This document shows positions 44,233-53,779 of a stretch of 64,000 nt of DNA, piece after piece; position 1 is the first letter of the stretch, and every line of letters begins with the position of its first letter. The notes under the pieces are model-generated. The model searched no databases. It was not told the DNA's origin and saw nothing but the letters and a program-made list of their open reading frames with translations. The stretch is taken from assembly GCF_017877355.1 (NCBI RefSeq), contig NZ_JAGIPR010000016.1:1-64000 (forward strand). Reading direction: 5' to 3'. The translations under genes and the position numbers were made by a program. The DNA is from Chryseobacterium jejuense. GTDB taxonomy: Bacteria; Bacteroidota; Bacteroidia; Flavobacteriales; Weeksellaceae.

Positions 44233-45756
44233 ATGAAATTAAGTTTAGCAATCATTGCTTTAGCATTGGCAATCCCTACAGCCAGCTATGCACAAGATTC
44301 ATCAGCAGCCACAGATGGAAAGTATCCTAATACTTTTTCTTCCGGTTCTGCCAATGTTTCCCCATTTACCAATCAGTCAAAAAGATTTAACGACTGGTCC
44401 ATTTCAGTAGGAGCTGGAGTTCCGCTACTTCAATCAGCGGATTTAACTTCTATCAAAAATGGTAATGGTAAGAACCTTTTTGGATACTCAGCTTATGTAA
44501 GTATTGATAAAGCGATTACCCATGCATTCGGGATCAACTTACAATATGACAGAGGTGAAACAAGACAAGGATGGTTCAATACCAAAAATGCTGCCCCTGA
44601 CGCTGCTGCTGTAGGAGCTAGAACTCAGTATGATGCAATCTCCCTTTTAGGAGATATCAACTTCTCTAACCTTTTGAGAAGGGTTGATAACCACTCTCCT
44701 TACAGATGGGCTCTTCACGGATACGCAGGTATTGGTACTATTGCCTTCAGAGCTTACCAGAAAACTAGTAAAGGACAAACATTAGCCACTGAAATTAAAC
44801 CATTCCAGTTAGGCTCAATGTTTATGCAGGCTGGTGCCGGTCTTAAATTTAAAATAAACAGAAGAATCGACCTTGAAGGTAGATTAATGTACGTAGTTAC
44901 CGGCGATGATGAATTCGATGGTGGAGGTATGGCATATAGTGATATCAACAGACGTTCAGAGCAGGTTTCTGATAACTTCTTCAATGCAACTTTAGGTCTT
45001 TCATTCAAGCTAGGAAAACATGATTCTCACTTGATGTGGCATGACCCGCTTCAGGAGATCTATTACAAACTAGATGTTTTGGCTAACAAAAATCAGGATA
45101 TTGAAGTATGTAAAAAAGGGGATGCTGATAATGACGGAGTATGTGACGATTGGGACAGACAGCTTGATACTCCTGCAGGAGCTAGAGTGGACGGTGCCGG
45201 TGTTGCTCTTGACATAGACTTAGATGGTGTTATTGACCTTTACGATAAGTGTGTAACAGTTCCTGGGCCTGTGGAAAACAATGGTTGTCCTGTAAAAAAA
45301 GACAATAATCAAACTGCTGTAGAAGTAGAAAGAACCCTTAAGGATATCTACTTTAATTTTAACAAAGCTACCATCAGACCAGAATCTAACAGTAAATTAG
45401 ACCTTGCAGCTTCAATTATCAAAGAGAACGGAGGAAACTACTTACTAACAGGACATACTGATATTAAAGGAAATGCAGCATACAACTTAAGATTATCTAA
45501 AGAAAGAGCTGCTGCTGTAGTAGGGGCTCTGGAAAACAGAGGTGTTAATGAAAGTGTGCTAAAATCAAAAGGTGTAGGTTCTGCAGAAGCTACAATCCCA
45601 GCTTCAGCTTCAGATGCTGAAAGATTAGCAGACAGAAAAGTTACGGTAAGATTTATAGAAAGCTCAGAATGGAATTCTATTAAAAAGAAAGACTATGAAG
45701 ATGCTCCTGTAAAAAAACCAGTGAAAAAAGCTCCGGCTAAGAAAAAGAAAAAGTAA
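44233..45756 (+). CDS. OmpA-family outer-membrane protein with Lys-rich tail
   Basis: 507 residues. Signal peptide (LAIPTASYAQ), an N-terminal barrel (about 45-285), a TSP3-type calcium motif (about 300-355), then the OmpA C-terminal domain (IYFNFNKATIRPES, TGHTDIKGNAAYNLRLSKER, DRKVTVRF) that binds peptidoglycan. A Lys/Pro tail (VKKPVKKAPAKKKKK) extends past the domain. Links the outer membrane to the cell wall. Residues 1-350 are nearly identical to the next paralogue; the C-terminal domains differ strongly. Confidence 0.95.
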   Translation: MKLSLAIIALALAIPTASYAQDSSAATDGKYPNTFSSGSANVSPFTNQSKRFNDWSISVGAGVPLLQSADLTSIKNGNGKNLFGYSAYVSIDKAITHAFGINLQYDRGETRQGWFNTKNAAPDAAAVGARTQYDAISLLGDINFSNLLRRVDNHSPYRWALHGYAGIGTIAFRAYQKTSKGQTLATEIKPFQLGSMFMQAGAGLKFKINRRIDLEGRLMYVVTGDDEFDGGGMAYSDINRRSEQVSDNFFNATLGLSFKLGKHDSHLMWHDPLQEIYYKLDVLANKNQDIEVCKKGDADNDGVCDDWDRQLDTPAGARVDGAGVALDIDLDGVIDLYDKCVTVPGPVENNGCPVKKDNNQTAVEVERTLKDIYFNFNKATIRPESNSKLDLAASIIKENGGNYLLTGHTDIKGNAAYNLRLSKERAAAVVGALENRGVNESVLKSKGVGSAEATIPASASDAERLADRKVTVRFIESSEWNSIKKKDYEDAPVKKPVKKAPAKKKKK

Positions 45757-45771
45757 TTTCTTATACAATAC

Positions 45772-45812
45772 ATAAACCGAAAAGAATTGTTCTTTTCGGT
45801 TTATTTTTTTTC
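45772..45812 (+). terminator. Terminator after the second OmpA gene
   Basis: Perfect 15-bp stem ATAAACCGAAAAGAA / TTCTTTTCGGTTTAT with loop TTG, then eight T. It separates the third paralogue from the first two. Confidence 0.9.
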
Positions 45813-45967
45813 TATTACGACTTTTTTTACATACCTTTATATCATTTTCCAGGCAATAAATACAGAATCATCAAGATATATTTATTATTGTTTTGAAAAA
45901 ATAATGCAAAAATCACTTTTTAGCGTAAAAAATCATTTAAAATAACTTAACTAAAAAAAATAACACT

Positions 45968-47404
45968 ATGAAATTAAGTTTAGCAATTGCTGCTTTAGCA
46001 TTGGCGATTCCTACAGCCAGCTATGCACAAGACTCAACGGCAGTTTCAAAAGGAGAGTATCCCAATACGTTCTCGTCTGGGTCTGCCAACGTTTCCCCAT
46101 TTACCAATCAGTCAAAAAGATTTAACGACTGGTCTATTTCTGCAGGGGTTGGTGTTCCACTACTTCAATCAGCAGATTTAACTTCTATCAAAAATGGTAA
46201 TGGTAAGAATCTTTTTGGATACTCAGCTTATGTAAGTATTGATAAAGCGATTACCCATGCATTCGGGATCAACTTACAATATGACAGAGGTGAAACAAGA
46301 CAAGGATGGTTCAATACCAAAGACTCTGCCCCTGACGCTGCTGCTGTAGGAGCTAGAACTCAGTATGACGCAATCTCCCTTTTAGGAGATATCAACTTCT
46401 CTAACCTTTTGAGAAGGGTTGATAACCACTCTCCTTACAGATGGGCTCTTCACGGATACGCAGGTATTGGTACTATTGCCTACAGAGCTTACCAGAAAAC
46501 TAGTAAAGGACAAACATTAGCCACTGAAATTAAACCATTCCAGTTAGGCTCAATGTTTATGCAGGCTGGTGCCGGTCTTAAATTTAAAATAAACAGAAGA
46601 ATCGACCTTGAAGGTAGATTAATGTACGTAGTTACCGGCGATGATGAATTCGATGGTGGAGGTATGGCATATAGTGATATCAACAGACGTTCAGAGCAGG
46701 TTTCTGATAACTTCTTCAACGCAACTTTAGGTCTTTCTGTAAAATTAGGAAAGCACGAATCTCACTTGATGTGGCATGACCCGCTTCAGGAGATCTATTA
46801 CAAACTAGATGTTTTGGCTAACAAAAATCAGGATATCGAAGTATGTAAAAAAGGTGATGCTGATAACGATGGAGTATGTGACGATTGGGACAGACAGCTT
46901 GACACTCCTGCAGGAGCTAGAGTGGACGGTGCCGGTGTTGCTCTTGACACAGACTTAGATGGCGTTATTGACCTTTACGATAAGTGTGTAACAGTTCCTG
47001 GACCTGTGGAAAACAACGGCTGTCCTACTACCACTACAGGACCGGTAGTAGAAACAGAAACTAAATTAGAAGGAATTGAATTTGATTTAAATTCTGACAG
47101 AATTTTACCTTCAAACACTCCTATTCTAAACAACGCTGTAAACTACATCAATTCTTCAAACGGTGCTTACAATGTTGTAGGTGCTACTGATACAAGAGGT
47201 ACTGATGCTTACAACCAAAAATTATCTCAAAGAAGAGCAAACAACGTTAAGAGTTATCTAATCAAAAACGGAGTTCAGTCTGGTAAATTAAATGCTGTAG
47301 GTAAAGGTGAAAAAGACCTTAAATATCCTGAGTGTGAACCAGCAACGAAGTGCCCTGAATGGAAAAACAGAGCCAACAGAAGAGTATACTTCGAAGCTAA
47401 ATAA
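45968..47404 (+). CDS. OmpA-family outer-membrane protein, third paralogue
   Basis: 478 residues with the same signal peptide, barrel and TSP3 motif as the second paralogue. It differs at only a few residues up to the NNGCP before the C-terminal domain. That domain (EFDLNSDRILPSN, VVGATDTRGTDAYNQKLSQR, NRRVYFEAK) is a different OmpA lineage with an extra Cys pair (CEPATKC) that may form a disulfide. Own transcription unit: a terminator and a 155-base AT-rich leader precede it. Confidence 0.95.
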   Translation: MKLSLAIAALALAIPTASYAQDSTAVSKGEYPNTFSSGSANVSPFTNQSKRFNDWSISAGVGVPLLQSADLTSIKNGNGKNLFGYSAYVSIDKAITHAFGINLQYDRGETRQGWFNTKDSAPDAAAVGARTQYDAISLLGDINFSNLLRRVDNHSPYRWALHGYAGIGTIAYRAYQKTSKGQTLATEIKPFQLGSMFMQAGAGLKFKINRRIDLEGRLMYVVTGDDEFDGGGMAYSDINRRSEQVSDNFFNATLGLSVKLGKHESHLMWHDPLQEIYYKLDVLANKNQDIEVCKKGDADNDGVCDDWDRQLDTPAGARVDGAGVALDTDLDGVIDLYDKCVTVPGPVENNGCPTTTTGPVVETETKLEGIEFDLNSDRILPSNTPILNNAVNYINSSNGAYNVVGATDTRGTDAYNQKLSQRRANNVKSYLIKNGVQSGKLNAVGKGEKDLKYPECEPATKCPEWKNRANRRVYFEAK

Positions 47405-47430
47405 TAAACTTATTAATTTATTATATAAAA

Positions 47431-47454
47431 GTCACGCATTGCGTGGCTTTTTTT
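47431..47454 (+). terminator. Terminator after the third OmpA gene
   Basis: GTCACGC-ATT-GCGTGGC (one G-T pair) followed by seven T. Confidence 0.85.
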
Positions 47455-47482
47455 GTCCTAATACTTTCCTTATTTTTACATC

Positions 47483-49390
47483 ATGATTTCTCCACAGGAT
47501 TTTCAAAAGCTAAAATATGATACTCTTAAGTATTTCTGGGGCTACACTGACTTCAGGGATTCTCAGGAAGAAATTATCAATGCGGTTATCAATGAAAAAG
47601 ATACGCTGGTACTGCTTCCTACAGGTGCAGGAAAATCATTGTGTTATCAGCTTCCCGCCTTATTGAAAGAAGGAACCTGTCTGGTAATTTCACCATTACT
47701 AGCTTTAATGAAAGACCAGGTGAATCAGCTTAAATTCCGGGGAATAGAAGCAGAATACCTGTCGTCTGAATTGGATGAATATGATGCTGAAACTATTTAC
47801 AACCGCTGTAAAGAAGGGCTTACCAAACTGCTTTATGTATCTCCGGAAAGATTAACTAATACTCAGTTTCTTCAGAACATCGAAGAAATTGAGCTATCAT
47901 TCATTGCTGTTGATGAGGCCCATTGTATTTCTGAATGGGGACAGGATTTCCGTCCAAGTTATCAGAATATCAAAGGCTTCAGAAGCAATAATCCCGAAAT
48001 CCCGTGTTTGGCACTTACGGCAACAGCAACGCCAAAGGTTCTGAAAGAAATCAAGAATAAGCTTGAACTAAGAAATCCTGCTGTATTCCAGAAAAGTTTT
48101 AAAAGGGATAATATCAAAATCTTTACAGAAGAAGTTTCCGATAAATTCCAACGTGTTCTGGATATTTTAAAATACAATACAGATTCTGGGATTGTCTATG
48201 TAAGAACCAGAAAAGAAGCTGAATTGCTTTCAGAATTCTTAAAGAAAAATCAACTGAAAAATGTAGATTATTATCACGCCGGTTTAACAACAAAGGAAAA
48301 AAATACAAGACAAAACACCTGGAACAATAGTGACAATCAGGTCCTAATTTCCACCAATGCCTTTGGAATGGGTATTGACAAAGATAATGTGCGTTTTGTT
48401 CTCCACTACTCGCCTGCTGCTTCACTTGAAAATTATTATCAGGAAATAGGAAGAGCAGGAAGAGATGGCAAGGAAAGTTTTGCATTTATGCTGTGGAATA
48501 AACAGGAGCTTTTGAACTTCGATCAAATTCTCAAAAACCAGATTCCCAACAAGGCCGAATTTTTAAAGATCATCAGTTACCTCTATTCTATTTTTCAGGT
48601 AGCAGAATTTGAATTACCTGAGAAAACATTTCAGTTGAATACAATTGGGATACAAAATTTCACCAGATTATCAAAAGCCAAGATCAATAATGTTCTCAAT
48701 TTTCTGCATAACCAGGAAATCGTTTATTACAATGACAATAAAAGCCTGTCATCTTTGGAGCTTTTTATTAAATCTGATGAAATAGATCAACTGCCACAAA
48801 AAGATGCCTATTTCATAGAACTTCTACTCCGTACCATGTCCGGAATCACTACACATAAAGTAATGTTCAGTGAGCAACAGGTCAGCAATAAAATTCAGAT
48901 AAGTGTTCCATTAATTAAAGAACGTTTAAAAGAACTTCAAAAGAAAAATTATCTTGAATACATAGACGGAGCTTTATCCAGTATTAAATTTCTGAAACCC
49001 CGTGATGAAAGAGCTGTTAGTAGCGCTTATTGGAAGCTTTTTGAACACATCCAACGAAACAAGATTCAAAAATGGGAAGAAATTAAATTCTATGTAGAAG
49101 ATAAGGATTATTGCAAAATGAAACTTATTCTGGCTTATTTCGGTGAAAAAAATTCAAAAAACTGTGGACAGTGTTCTGTATGTGAAAAGAATAAACAATC
49201 TATTTTCGGAAAAAATATTTCCCAGCAGATCATCAACTTATTGGCTAAAAAATCAGCCACCATCGAAGAACTTTCCGTACAGCTAAGTTATCATTCCAAG
49301 GAAAGCATTCTGGAAAATTTAATTTTTCTATTAGACTCCGGAAAAGTAAAAATGCTGAATTTTAGGACGTATGCACTTAATCATGAGTAA
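47483..49390 (+). CDS. recQ: RecQ-family DNA helicase
   Basis: 635 residues. Superfamily 2 motifs in order: LLPTGAGKSLCYQLPALL (I), DEAHCISEWGQDFRP (II), ALTATAT (III) and GRAGRDGK (VI). A RecQ-Ct zinc module follows with cysteines in CKMKLILAYFGE...NCGQCSVC. It ends without an HRDC domain. Unwinds 3'-5' DNA at forks and recombination intermediates. Its TAA stop lies in a short ATGAGTA heptamer array. Confidence 0.93.
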   Translation: MISPQDFQKLKYDTLKYFWGYTDFRDSQEEIINAVINEKDTLVLLPTGAGKSLCYQLPALLKEGTCLVISPLLALMKDQVNQLKFRGIEAEYLSSELDEYDAETIYNRCKEGLTKLLYVSPERLTNTQFLQNIEEIELSFIAVDEAHCISEWGQDFRPSYQNIKGFRSNNPEIPCLALTATATPKVLKEIKNKLELRNPAVFQKSFKRDNIKIFTEEVSDKFQRVLDILKYNTDSGIVYVRTRKEAELLSEFLKKNQLKNVDYYHAGLTTKEKNTRQNTWNNSDNQVLISTNAFGMGIDKDNVRFVLHYSPAASLENYYQEIGRAGRDGKESFAFMLWNKQELLNFDQILKNQIPNKAEFLKIISYLYSIFQVAEFELPEKTFQLNTIGIQNFTRLSKAKINNVLNFLHNQEIVYYNDNKSLSSLELFIKSDEIDQLPQKDAYFIELLLRTMSGITTHKVMFSEQQVSNKIQISVPLIKERLKELQKKNYLEYIDGALSSIKFLKPRDERAVSSAYWKLFEHIQRNKIQKWEEIKFYVEDKDYCKMKLILAYFGEKNSKNCGQCSVCEKNKQSIFGKNISQQIINLLAKKSATIEELSVQLSYHSKESILENLIFLLDSGKVKMLNFRTYALNHE

Positions 49391-49396
49391 TGAGTA
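49383..49396 (+). repeat. Heptamer array (ATGAGTA)2 overlapping the recQ stop
   Basis: Two perfect ATGAGTA units followed by ATAATAA. The recQ TAA is formed by the array. Same unit and same gene-relative orientation as the array at the amylase stop (5674-5729). The rest of the gap to 49511 (TCTAAAAACTCTCCTACTCC and similar) is a low-complexity C/T-rich stretch. Confidence 0.75.
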
Positions 49397-49511
49397 ATAA
49401 TAAACATAGTCTGGAAAGAAGGTATGATGTAATCATTATTAACTCATCCTATCTCTAAAAACTCTCCTACTCCCTAAACTTAAACACCTTCTGACTCTCG
49501 GATCAAAAACT

Positions 49512-49519
49512 TATCTTTG
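49512..49519 (+). promoter_or_regulatory. -7 element of fmt, implying a near-leaderless mRNA
   Basis: TATCTTTG fits TAnnTTTG, and the ATG at 49524 begins 5 bases after its last G, at the expected start of transcription. No convincing TTG upstream. Confidence 0.5.
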
Positions 49520-49523
49520 CAGT

Positions 49524-50468
49524 ATGAAATCATTGAAAGTCGTTTTTTTAGGTACTCCTGAGTTTGCAAAAACTTCTTTGGAGGCTATTCATCAATCTCA
49601 TCATCAGGTTGTAGGTGTGGTAACTGTTGCAGATAAAGCAAGCGGACGTGGTCAGAAAATCAACCAATCGCCTGTAAAAGTATATGCTTCAGAAAATAAT
49701 ATCCCTGTTTTTCAACCTGAAAAATTAAGAAACCCTGAATTTTTAGAGGAACTTAGAAACCTGGATGCAGATGTTTTTGTAGTGGTAGCCTTCAGAATGA
49801 TGCCGAAAATTCTTTTTGAGATGCCGAAAATGGGAACCTTCAACCTTCATGCATCTCTTCTCCCTGATTATAGAGGGGCTGCTCCCATCAACTACGCAGT
49901 TATTAATGGCGAAGAAAAAACAGGTGCTACTACTTTCTTTATTAATGAAAAAATTGACGAAGGAAATATTCTTCTTCAGGAAGAAATTGAAGTTTTACCT
50001 GATGAGAATGCAGGACATCTTCACGACAGGCTGATGGAAATGGGTTCAAAATTAGTTGTAAGAACATTAGATGGATTAGCTGATAACGCTATTGAAGAAA
50101 AGCCACAACCACAGGTAGAGCATCCGAAAAATGCATATAAAATCTTTAAAGAAGATACCCGAATTAATTGGGTAGCACCATCTAAAACAATACATCAGTT
50201 CATTCTGGGAATGTCTCCGTATCCTGCAGCCTTCACGACTTTAAAAATTGGTGAAGAGGAGAAAGGATTAAAAATATTTGGTGGAAATTTTGAGATTTCC
50301 AATCACAGTAAACCTGCCGGAACTTTGGATATTTCAAAAAATGAATTCAAAATTTACACTCAGGATGGAGCTTATTTTCCACAGGAACTTCAGTTAGAAG
50401 GTAAGAAAAGAATGTCCGTAAAGGACTTACTGAATGGTTTCAGAAACTTTGATGAAATAACTTTATAA
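49524..50468 (+). CDS. fmt: Methionyl-tRNA formyltransferase Fmt
   Basis: 314 residues, normal length. VVFLGTPEFAKTSLEAI start; catalytic core with NLHASLLPDYRGAAPINYAV (Asn-His) and the conserved Asp in INEKIDEGNILLQ; C-terminal tRNA-binding OB domain from about 205. Formylates initiator Met-tRNA, needed for bacterial translation initiation. Confidence 0.98.
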   Translation: MKSLKVVFLGTPEFAKTSLEAIHQSHHQVVGVVTVADKASGRGQKINQSPVKVYASENNIPVFQPEKLRNPEFLEELRNLDADVFVVVAFRMMPKILFEMPKMGTFNLHASLLPDYRGAAPINYAVINGEEKTGATTFFINEKIDEGNILLQEEIEVLPDENAGHLHDRLMEMGSKLVVRTLDGLADNAIEEKPQPQVEHPKNAYKIFKEDTRINWVAPSKTIHQFILGMSPYPAAFTTLKIGEEEKGLKIFGGNFEISNHSKPAGTLDISKNEFKIYTQDGAYFPQELQLEGKKRMSVKDLLNGFRNFDEITL

Positions 50469-50496
50469 TTCAGTATACAACTGGATTTTAACTATA

Positions 50497-50532
50497 AAAA
50501 AGTCACAACAGATGTTTTTGTTGTGACTTTTT
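50497..50532 (+). terminator. fmt terminator
   Basis: Perfect 14-bp stem AAAAAGTCACAACA / TGTTGTGACTTTTT around an 8-base loop. Confidence 0.85.
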
Positions 50533-50571
50533 AAATAAGGCTATTTTTAGGTAGGAAACTATTATCCCACA

Positions 50572-51153
50572 TTAAGTTTTCTTCACAATTTTTTTACGAA
50601 CTCTGCTTAGAGACTCGGGAGTTACTCCCAAATAAGCTGCAATCTGAATATTGGTAAGACGATGAGCAATTTGAGGATATTTCTTTAAGAATTCAATATA
50701 ACGTTCTTCCGAAGATTTACTTAAGTTATCAATAATTCTACGTTGCAATGTAATAATTGAGTTCTGAAATTTGAGCCTCATTAGTCTTTCCACTTCCGGC
50801 ATTTCCAGGTACAATTGTTCTTTATCCTTTTTTGAAATCAAAAGAATCTCACTGTCTTCGAGAGCCTGAATGGTAAGTTTGGAAGGAATTCTGTTGATAA
50901 AGCTGTCTATATCGGAGATCCACCAATTTTCAATGGCAAAATATAGAATTTGTTCAGCCGCATTTCTATCCTTGTGAAAAACCTTAAAGCAGCCATTCAC
51001 CACAAACCCTTCAAAATCACAGGTGCTTCCTTCCACTAATAAAAATTCTTTCTTCTTTATTTTTTGGAGCGTAAAAGCATTACAGTATTTTTCCAGCTTT
51101 TCATCGGAAATATCAACATACTCCCTGATATGTTTTTGTAAAGACTCGGTCAT
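50572..51153 (-). CDS. Crp/Fnr-family transcriptional regulator
   Basis: 193 residues. Cyclic-nucleotide-type beta-roll (about 20-115; LLVEGSTCDFEGFVVNGCFK) and a C-terminal helix-turn-helix (LTNIQIAAYLGVTPESLSRV). No Fe-S cysteine cluster as in FNR, and the cAMP phosphate-cassette motif is not obvious, so the ligand is unknown. The Bacteroidota group of such regulators is often linked to stress or redox. Monocistronic. Confidence 0.92.
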   Translation of the reverse strand: MTESLQKHIREYVDISDEKLEKYCNAFTLQKIKKKEFLLVEGSTCDFEGFVVNGCFKVFHKDRNAAEQILYFAIENWWISDIDSFINRIPSKLTIQALEDSEILLISKKDKEQLYLEMPEVERLMRLKFQNSIITLQRRIIDNLSKSSEERYIEFLKKYPQIAHRLTNIQIAAYLGVTPESLSRVRKKIVKKT

Positions 51154-51167
51154 GACTTAAAAATAAT

Positions 51168-51196
51168 AAAAGGTTTAGAAAAATCCTAAACCTTTT
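51168..51196 (-). terminator. Terminator downstream of ribB
   Basis: AAAAGGTTTAG and CTAAACCTTTT pair around a 7-base loop; T-rich on the minus-strand side. Confidence 0.75.
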
Positions 51197-51254
51197 ATTT
51201 TATATGGTTAAAAATCATTTCAAGTGAAGCAAATTCACTATTGATTCTTTCTTT

Positions 51255-52376
51255 TTATAGTTGTACCAACTCAGTAACTTCTACATCATATCCTCCAACC
51301 TGAGGTTTGATATTAGGGTTTTGAGTGATTACTTTAAACTTATTGATTCCTAAATTTTTTAAGATCTGCGTTCCAATACCATAATCTCTGTAGTTGTATG
51401 CTAAAGTAGGATGCTGCTCCTGCCCGTCCTGATAGTTCAGGAACTGCTGAAGTTTTCTTAATGTATTTTCAGAATTTGAAACGTTATTGATGAAGATGAT
51501 CGCTCCTTTTCCGGCTTCGTTCACCATATTGGTTACTTTTTCCAGTAAAGGTTTTTCACCATTGTTTAATCTCGTTAATACATCAAAATAAGAATCAGAA
51601 GACTGTACTCTTACCAAAACCGGCTCATCTACTGTCCATGCTCCTTTTGTCAATGCAAAATGGATCTGATCGTTAGAAGTCTCCCTGAATGCATAAAAGT
51701 CAAACTCTCCATAGTGTGTTTTCACTTTTTTCTCTTCCAATCTTTCTACAAGATTTCCTTTTTTAAGCTGATAGTGGATCAAATCTTCAATAGAAACAAT
51801 CTTCATATCGTGCTTTTGAGCAAATGCATGAAGTTCGGGTAAACGGGACATTGTTCCGTCTTCGTTCATGATTTCACAGATAACACCACCTTCTTTCAAT
51901 CCTGCTAAGTGCGTAAGATCAATAGCAGCTTCAGTGTGTCCTGCTCTTTTCAATACTCCACCTTTTCTAGCCCGAAGCGGAAAAATGTGTCCTGGTCTCA
52001 TGAAGTCTGTAGGCTTGGATTTGTCGTCCATTAAAGCTAAAATTGTTTTTGCTCTGTCTCCTGCAGAAATTCCTGTAGAAGTTCCGTTTCCTAAAAGGTC
52101 AACCGATACGGTAAAAGCAGTTTCTTTTGGATCGCTGCTTCTGCTTACCATTACTTCAAGCCCTAGTTCATCACATCTTTTCTCAGGAAGCGGCATACAA
52201 ATAAGCCCCCTTCCGTGAAGCGCCATGAAGTTGATAATTTCTGGTGTTGTTAATTCTGCTGCGCAAAGAAAATCTCCTTCATTCTCTCTGTCTTCATCAT
52301 CTACTACTATGATTATTTTCCCATTTCTAAGGTCTTCAATGGCCTCCGGAATAGTATTTAATTTAATATCAGACAT
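51255..52376 (-). CDS. ribB: 3,4-dihydroxy-2-butanone 4-phosphate synthase with degenerate GTP cyclohydrolase II domain
   Basis: 373 residues in the RibBA layout. The N-terminal half (1-205) is an intact RibB: DDEDRENEGDF, HGRGLICMPL, DRAKTI, RPGHIFPLRA, RAGHTEAAIDL. It makes the four-carbon unit of riboflavin. The C-terminal half (from about 212) keeps the GTP cyclohydrolase II outline, ending in a RDYGIGTQILKNLGINKFKV motif. But the zinc site is lost: where active enzymes read VRVHSECLTGD...RCDCG, this has VRVQSSDSYFDVLTRLNNG with no Cys. So it probably has only the RibB activity, and a separate ribA should exist. Monocistronic. Confidence 0.93.
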   Translation of the reverse strand: MSDIKLNTIPEAIEDLRNGKIIIVVDDEDRENEGDFLCAAELTTPEIINFMALHGRGLICMPLPEKRCDELGLEVMVSRSSDPKETAFTVSVDLLGNGTSTGISAGDRAKTILALMDDKSKPTDFMRPGHIFPLRARKGGVLKRAGHTEAAIDLTHLAGLKEGGVICEIMNEDGTMSRLPELHAFAQKHDMKIVSIEDLIHYQLKKGNLVERLEEKKVKTHYGEFDFYAFRETSNDQIHFALTKGAWTVDEPVLVRVQSSDSYFDVLTRLNNGEKPLLEKVTNMVNEAGKGAIIFINNVSNSENTLRKLQQFLNYQDGQEQHPTLAYNYRDYGIGTQILKNLGINKFKVITQNPNIKPQVGGYDVEVTELVQL

Positions 52377-52445
52377 TTTTACTTTTTATTTGTGTGCAAA
52401 GATACTCATAAAAATAAGCATCTGCCAATTTATATGAATGGTTTA

Positions 52446-53450
52446 TTACGCTTTGGATAAGGAGTTCACCGCTTCTCTGATAATCTCGTAAGATCTTAAT
52501 CTTTTCTGATGATCGTAAATATGAGAATTAATCATTAGTTCATCTACATTAAATCTTTCCTGGAAGTCTTTAAGCTTCTCCTGAATTTCAGCCTGATCTC
52601 CTATAAAAGTATATCTCAGCTTCTGTAAAACCATAGATTTTTCCATAGGTGACCAGATTTCATCCATATCATCTACCGGCGGTGCAAAAGGTTTTCTGTC
52701 ATTTCTTACAATATTGATGAACGCCTGAAATAAAGTAGTTGAAATTTTATGAGCTTCCTCAGAAGTTTCTGCTGCTACTCCATTCACGCAGGCAATAATA
52801 TAAGGTTTATCCGAATATACTGAAGGCTGAAAATGTTCCCTGTAAATTTTAAAAGCCATTTCCATCTGTTCCGGAGCAAAGTGTCCGGCAAAGGCATATG
52901 GCAACCCAAGTTCGGCAGCCAACCATGCGCTGTCTGTACTGGATCCTAAAATATAAAGTGGAATATCTAATCCTTCTCCGGGAATAGCCCGAACCATTGC
53001 ATCTGCATTTTCCTTTGAAAAATATCTTTGAAGTTCCAGAATCTGTCTTGGAAACTGCTCGTTGATAATTGCCGGATTTCGCCCCAAAGCCTGAGCCGTT
53101 AAACCATCAGTTCCGGGTGCTCTTCCCAAACCAAGATCAATTCTTCCCGGGAAAAGCGATTCCAGTGTTCCAAATTGTTCTGCAATGATTAATGAGCTGT
53201 GATTCGGAAGCATAATTCCTCCAGAACCTACTCGGATCTTTTTTGTTCCATTGGCGATAAAGCCTATTAAAACTGAGGTTGCAGAACTGGCAATGCTTTC
53301 CATATTGTGGTGTTCCGCCAGCCAGAATCTTTTATAGCCCAAACCTTCTGCGTGATTGGCTAAGGACAAACTGTCCTGAAAAGTATCATGAATGCTTTTT
53401 CCTTGCTTTACCGGTGCAAGGTCTAAAACAGAAATTTCAAAATTTTTCAT
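52446..53450 (-). CDS. LLM-class flavin-dependent oxidoreductase (luciferase-like)
   Basis: 334 residues, cytoplasmic. TIM-barrel pattern of the bacterial luciferase superfamily: FWLAEHHNMESIASSAT, RVGSGGIMLPNHSSLIIAEQ, RIDLGLGRAPGTDG, LYILGSSTDSAWLAAELGLP. This subgroup (MsnO8/YhbW-like) uses reduced flavin on unknown substrates. A single gene, 69 bases before the ribB start on the same strand. Confidence 0.92.
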   Translation of the reverse strand: MKNFEISVLDLAPVKQGKSIHDTFQDSLSLANHAEGLGYKRFWLAEHHNMESIASSATSVLIGFIANGTKKIRVGSGGIMLPNHSSLIIAEQFGTLESLFPGRIDLGLGRAPGTDGLTAQALGRNPAIINEQFPRQILELQRYFSKENADAMVRAIPGEGLDIPLYILGSSTDSAWLAAELGLPYAFAGHFAPEQMEMAFKIYREHFQPSVYSDKPYIIACVNGVAAETSEEAHKISTTLFQAFINIVRNDRKPFAPPVDDMDEIWSPMEKSMVLQKLRYTFIGDQAEIQEKLKDFQERFNVDELMINSHIYDHQKRLRSYEIIREAVNSLSKA

Positions 53451-53779
53451 ATTGAGATGTTAATTTTTTAAAGATGATAAGAATCTCCTTTTTCTAAATG
53501 GTATTAAAAACCATACAAATTTAAAACATCTGAACTGCATTAGTTACTTTTTGTAATTAATAGGATCTATTGGTGAGTTCAGGGAAAAACTATTGAAATT
53601 TTATTTCATTACTTTGATTATAAGGAAAGACCTTAACATCATATTTAAATAAAAAAATTAGTTATTCTAAACAGTTTAAAACCAAAAATGTTTTAGTGAA
53701 CTTTATATTTTAACTAAAATAATTCATAATAAAGAGAAATATAATTATATTCGTATAACAATTTGAAAAAATCTTTATC
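53451..53779. other. Intergenic gap before the astacin gene
   Basis: 329 AT-rich bases with no gene I can support. TTATTCTAAACA near 53660 resembles the half-site at 26294 (TTATTCTAAATA), differing at one base, but has no partner. TATATTCG near 53748 may be a variant -7 element for the astacin gene. Confidence 0.35.

Noticed and set aside
53655..53672. Second copy of the TonB-operon operator upstream of the astacin gene
   Set aside because: Only one half-site with a mismatch (TTATTCTAAACA) and no inverted partner; expected by chance in AT-rich DNA.
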